Positions 59,531 to 64,000 of a stretch of 64,000 nucleotides of DNA are shown piece after piece (within the stretch, counting starts at the first letter, position 1; each line of letters opens with the position of its first letter). This DNA comes from Sinotaia quadrata (lineage: Eukaryota; Mollusca; Gastropoda; Architaenioglossa; Viviparidae): the NCBI GenBank assembly GCA_028829895.1, contig CM054181.1, positions 747,501 to 811,500 of the forward strand. Direction: 5' to 3'. The notes under the pieces were generated by a model. That model was not told the DNA's origin. It searched no databases and saw only the letters and a list, made by a program, of their open reading frames with translations. The translations under genes and the position numbers were made by a program.

Positions 59531-59984
59531 ATAAATCATCCTCTCAAAACTAAGAGCAAAACATTCACTTCATAACAATGCAGCAGGAAAATTCAAAAGT
59601 CTTTATGGTACACAAAGCAAATACTACAACAAGAGTCACATTGGTTTTGGGTTCAGAACACTAATAAAACATTTTGAATTATTATGCTGTATTAGTTTCT
59701 TAGTAAAGTTTAGTAAACTTGCCCTTTATAGTGTTGAATTCACCTTAAAATCATGGATGTTTACCCAATCTAAACTGAAACAATGAATATCCAATCAAAA
59801 TCAACATCACACACACACCTTTCTTTTTAATCAAAGAATCTGACAAACAATATTACAAGTAATTTTCTATCTGTAATTCTCCTTTTACTCTTTTAAACAT
59901 TTTCTCACTGTTTAAATAAAATGAGGTTGATTAGCAATTCCGAAAATATTTTTAAAATATAAAGTAAGTTTATAAACTCTGCAA

Positions 59985-60135
59985 TCTGATGATACATCAT
60001 TTATATAACTTTGCCAATGTTGCATCCCCCCTTCCCTTGAAGTATTACATTATACCTGTAAACTCTGCAATCTGATGATATATATCATTAACTTTGAAAG
60101 TGTTGTATCCCCACTTCCCTTGAAATATACCATGG
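59985..60135. repeat. Two-copy duplication, about 75 bp
   Basis: The segment taaactctgcaatctgatga through ttcccttgaa is present twice. Confidence 0.85.
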
Positions 60136-60517
60136 TCATAATAAATTTAAAAAGCTCGTTCATTCTCTAATCCATTTGCATGGATATACAAAATAGTCCA
60201 AAATGAATTATGTAAAACAATTTTTAAAAATCAACATTTTTAAAATAAGTTTGTGTATAGGTAACCTTCCTTGATCATACAAATATGTTTGCAAGCAAAC
60301 TGGCAAATACCCCCTACACAGTTTAGGTCTTCCAACCACTTTAATGATTCTTTTGAAAAATATCTCCAACACATGAATGATTACCTTTGCCTCATGGTGT
60401 TTTAAAGAAAGACATGTCATGTGATGCCATGATAACGAGAATGGCTAATATGTACTGTATGCATACATCTTAGGGCAAAGATAATGAAAATTTTAAAACA
60501 TGAGTCTGCATGTTAAA

Positions 60518-60925
60518 AACATCTTGCTATTTTAAAACAAGATATTGTCTTAAAACATAAGACTGTCACCTTACCAATCTCTCTTAATGATCTTGCTATT
60601 TTAAAAACAAGATATTATCTTAAAACATAAGACTGTCACCTTACCAATCTCTCTTAATGATCTTGCTATTTTAAAAACAAGATATTATCTTAAAACATAA
60701 GACTGTCACCTTACCAATCTCTCTTAATGATCTTGCTATTTTAAAAACAAGATATTATCTTAAAACATAAGACTGTCACCTTACCAATCTCTCTTAATGA
60801 TCTTGCTATTTTAAAAACAAGATATTATCTTAAAACATAAGACTGTCACCTTACCAATCTCTCTTAATGATCTTGCTATTTTAAAAACAAGATATTATCT
60901 TAAAACATAAGACTGCATTAAGATT
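60518..60925. repeat. 70 bp minisatellite, about 6 copies, with internal palindromes
   Basis: Copies starting near 60588, 60658, 60728, 60798 and 60868 are practically identical, and the first copy is shorter. Each unit contains the inverted pairs atcttg...caagat and tctta...taaga, so each could form two small hairpins. Confidence 0.95.
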
Positions 60926-61329
60926 GTCACCTTACTGTTCTAGAAACTGCTTCACAACCAAAATTATGTTTACCGGAATTTTTCTATTTGCTCTTTTCTA
61001 TTGATTTATTATTTTGTCCATACATTTTATGGTTCTGGCCCTCACATAAGATTTGTGCATTTAACCCCTTTCATTATTTACTCATTAGTGAAATCTATAG
61101 TACAATTTTCAATTTAATATACCCTAACTAAAACGCATTCAAATCTACAAAATACTAAGATTGAAAAATATTTTTAAATTTCACAACAGTTATAAATTCT
61201 TAATGCATTACAACAACTAAAATTTTACATTATTATTATTATTCATTTCAACATTAAAGCGAAAATCACATCTTGCAAATTCTTCAATTCACAATTTTAA
61301 GTTTAATCTTTTCATATAAAAGTAATAAC

Positions 61330-61850
61330 AAAATCTACTTCTGATTCTCAACTCAAGAATGTCAAAGTATCAAAATCTACCTTTGATTCTCAACACAGTT
61401 ATGTCAAAGTACTATATTAAAAAATATCTCTAATTCTCCATGCAGTTATGTCACAATAGAGTATCAAAATCTAGATCCAATTCTCAATGCAGTTAAGGTA
61501 AAGTATCAAAACCTACCTCTAATTCACAATACAGTTAAAGTATCAAAATCTACCTCTAATTCTCAATACAGTTAAGGTAAAGTATCAAAATCTACCTCTA
61601 ATTCTCAATACAGTTAAGGTAAAGTATCAAAATCTACCTCTAATTCTCAATACAGATAAGGTAAAGTATCAAAATCTACCTCTAATTCTCAATACAGATA
61701 AGGTAAAGTATCAAAATCTACCTCTAATTCTCAATACAGATAAGGTAAAGTATCAAAATCTACCTCTAATTCACAATAAAGGTAAAGTAAATTATCAAAA
61801 CCTACCTCAAATTCTCAACATAGTTATGTCAAAATAATATATCAAAATCT
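61330..61850. repeat. 42 bp minisatellite, about 12 copies
   Basis: The unit contains ctctaattctcaatacagtt, aaggtaaagtatcaaaatct and ac. It is most homogeneous at 61500-61780 and decays at both edges. Confidence 0.93.
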
Positions 61851-62454
61851 AATTCCAGTTTTTTTAAACAGAGTAAGGTATTACAATTTCTTTATACTTG
61901 GTTCTGAACTGGGTCACAAAAAATATATCAAAATCTCTTTATCCCTGGTTCTCAACATTACACAAAAGAATGTTATTAAAAATTGTTTCTCACGGTTCTC
62001 AAATGAATTATGTAAAATGATTCAAAAACTACACTCTTTATTCTATTTATTAACTGCCTCCAATCCAAACTGTCAGCAGCACCCCAGCCTGCATTCATCT
62101 CAAGTTAAAAAAGAAAAAGAGGATGCCTTATACAAAGACTATTTTTTAACATGGAATTTTTTTTTTCAACTCAGAGATACCAATTGTCACTTTGAATGTA
62201 ATGACTAATAGTCTACTGAATTTTAAACCAATGCAGAGTATAGTTGATTGTGATATTTTAAGTATCTCAGTTTTTTTTAAATACTTCAAGGGTGAAAATC
62301 TTGCAATCAACAATACAACTGGAGAGCAAAAGTGGCAATCCAAGATTCGAAAGAACCATGAGTGCTCTTTGAATGCATTTAATAAAGGTTTACAAGGGTT
62401 ATTTCCCCTCACTTAACTGACCATAACAATCACAATCATTTCCCTAATACTGTA

Positions 62455-62850
62455 ACAATCATGATCAATGGTTATTCTCTCATTTCCCTGACTCTACAAG
62501 AGACGCAATCAAAGGTTATTCTCTCATTTCCCTGACACTACAAGAGACACAATCAAAGGTTATTCTCTCATTTCCCTGACACTACAAGAGGCGCAATCAA
62601 AGTTATTCTCTCATTTCCCTGACACCACAAGAGACACAAAAATTATTCTCTCATTTCCCTGACACTACAAATGACACAATCAAAGATTATTCTCTCATTT
62701 CCCTGACACCACAAGAGACACAAAGATTATTCTCTCATTTCCCTGACACTACAAGAGACACAATCAAAGATGATTCACTGGGTTCTAACACTGTAACACT
62801 TATGATCAAAGGTTATTCTCTCATTTCCCTGATACTATAATAGCTATAAT
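62455..62850. repeat. Minisatellite, about 45 bp unit, 8-9 copies
   Basis: The unit contains ttctctcatttccctgacac, tacaagagacacaatcaaag and gtta. It probably lies in the 3'UTR or just downstream of the TMTC-like gene. Confidence 0.93.
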
Positions 62851-63515
62851 CAAACCCATGACTCTCATTAATAATTACCATCTTAGAGTTCTGAACTATG
62901 CCAGAGCTCCTGAGTTCAGGCAATTTTAACAGTCTTGGCACCACATCACAAGTGAGATTTTTTTCGGCACTTTTGAAACTGCGTGAGCACTTCCAGTCAA
63001 AAGAATGTGGATATCTTTGGTGTGGATTTAAAACAGAAATAAATGGAAGCACTGGATATTAACAGTCCTTAAAATATCTAACAGTTAATCAGGTGCAAAA
63101 TTTGCCAGTCTTTTTGACATAACACAACTATAAAGCATTAAAGTAGAATCAGATAACCTTTAAATCTATTATAAAGTATCTCAGAATCAAGTAAATTAAT
63201 ATTCAGTATCATGACTGGTTTTCAGCACTGAGTTAAGGTTGTTGGAGAAAATGTAAATAAGATGTACATACTGCAGTCTGAGGCAAAATGAATCTCCCGT
63301 CTCACAACAAATTAGATGATGCAATCAAGTGATAAAATATTCTTCCTTACAGTCATCCAGACATATCTGAGCAGTTAAAGTTTTAACTCTCTATAGCTAT
63401 TATCAGTTACAAATAACCTCTTCTTAATGATATGAAAAAAGTGGTCTTAGATAAATGTTTACTTGAAAATCTCAGATTGTCTGCTGGAATCTGCCATCTG
63501 TGTTGATTTTTTCCA

Positions 63516-63812
63516 TTAAGGCTGTTCTGGGTGACCAGATGAAGTCTGTGATTTATGATCTCTTGCACCCTGTTGAGTACCCTTCGGTGTACCCTGCTGC
63601 TGTTTTATTTGCTGCTGTTGACGAATCTGACTGATGCGAGAGCGCACAATGTTGAGGTGGTTACGCACATAATCTGCCTTTGGCTCCAGATTTAAAGTTT
63701 GTTCCAAACATTTTTCTGCACGAAGCAAATCCCCACGTTCCACATACACCACACACAGATTGTGATTGGCCTGCACATTGTCAGGCTCATGAATCAGGAT
63801 AGTATTAAAATT
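63516..63812 (-). CDS. TMTC-family protein (TMTC3-like), last coding exon
   Basis: On the minus strand an acceptor (tttttttctttcag) precedes the exon at 63812, and the stop codon is at 63516-63518. It encodes 98 residues. About residues 1-60 form the last TPR-type helix pair, with HEPDNVQANHNLCVVYVERG, LLRAEKCLEQTLNLEP and DYVRNHLNIVRSRI. A Gln/Gly/Lys-rich disordered tail follows. The 'NLCVVYVE' and 'HLNIVR' words are close to the C-terminal TPR of TMTC3. TMTC proteins are ER membrane O-mannosyltransferases with C-terminal TPRs that modify cadherins. Only the last exon is in the window, so the membrane region is not seen. It could instead be another TMTC paralogue. Confidence 0.72.
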   Translation of the reverse strand, partial: NFNTILIHEPDNVQANHNLCVVYVERGDLLRAEKCLEQTLNLEPKADYVRNHLNIVRSRISQIRQQQQIKQQQGTPKGTQQGARDHKSQTSSGHPEQP

Positions 63813-63864
63813 CTGAAAGAAAAAAACTATTATAAGTGATTTCCTCAACATATCTGCCTGCCAA

Positions 63865-64000
63865 ATCACATTCAGTTTACCAAGTCAATTTCAATGTATT
63901 GATTCAACAAATATCAATCACTATGCCTGCTATACCAAGTCAATTTCAATATATTGGTTCAACAAATATCACTCACTATGCCTGCTATACCAAGTCAATT
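63865..64000. repeat. Minisatellite, about 54 bp unit, 2-3 copies, cut by window end
   Basis: The unit contains taccaagtcaatttcaatat and attgattcaacaaatatc, plus actatgcctgc. It lies in the intron upstream of the last TMTC-like exon. Confidence 0.88.

Noticed and set aside
61064..61090. TTAACCCCTTTCATTATT as a possible piggyBac end
   Set aside because: It resembles the left end at 14151, but no matching inverted end with TTAA was found within a reasonable distance.

Overview
The window is a stretch of an AT-rich, intron-rich, repeat-laden animal nuclear genome. The genes have GT-AG introns. The retroelement remnants include a Ty3-like gag and a non-LTR reverse transcriptase linker of a type common in molluscs and other lophotrochozoans. 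There are also piggyBac elements and a tRNA-type SINE. A mollusc, perhaps a gastropod, is my best guess. That is inference from repeat style, not proof.

Layout. Positions 1-7.7 kb are intergenic: tandem arrays, GACA/GATA microsatellites, and a decayed minus-strand retrotransposon gag with a LINE fragment nested inside it (about 2.78-4.18 kb). A short MITE-like repeat lies at 7.8-8.1 kb. About 8.64-9.11 kb is the best candidate promoter and noncoding first exon of the main gene.

The main gene runs on the + strand from 13914 (first exon seen with certainty) to the stop codon at 48914. I joined 16 coding exons by hand. Every junction uses AG/GT and keeps frame, giving 4833 nt (1610 codons plus stop). 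The product has an AT-hook near residue 84, a long Ser/Thr/Gln-rich N-terminal half, an acidic patch, ten C2H2 zinc fingers (about residues 989-1321) and an acidic C-terminal tail. This is the architecture of a sequence-specific nuclear transcription or chromatin regulator. I could not assign it to a named vertebrate family.

The introns hold most of the remaining interest. Two different TTAA-flanked piggyBac-like elements carry opposite ends of a transposase (14.15-16.96 kb and 45.51-47.86 kb). There is a SINE at about 32.9-33.05 kb, an interspersed repeat family (29.94-31.64 kb, with relatives at 2.63, 4.85 and 14.4 kb), and a separate minisatellite in most large introns.

From 48.9 to 63.5 kb is 3'UTR plus intergenic DNA, again with many tandem arrays and a diverged direct duplication (52.49 and 58.40 kb). 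At 63516-63812 on the minus strand is the last coding exon of a TMTC-family gene (TMTC3-like TPR O-mannosyltransferase), so the two genes are arranged tail to tail. I see no CRISPR, operon, organellar or prokaryotic features.
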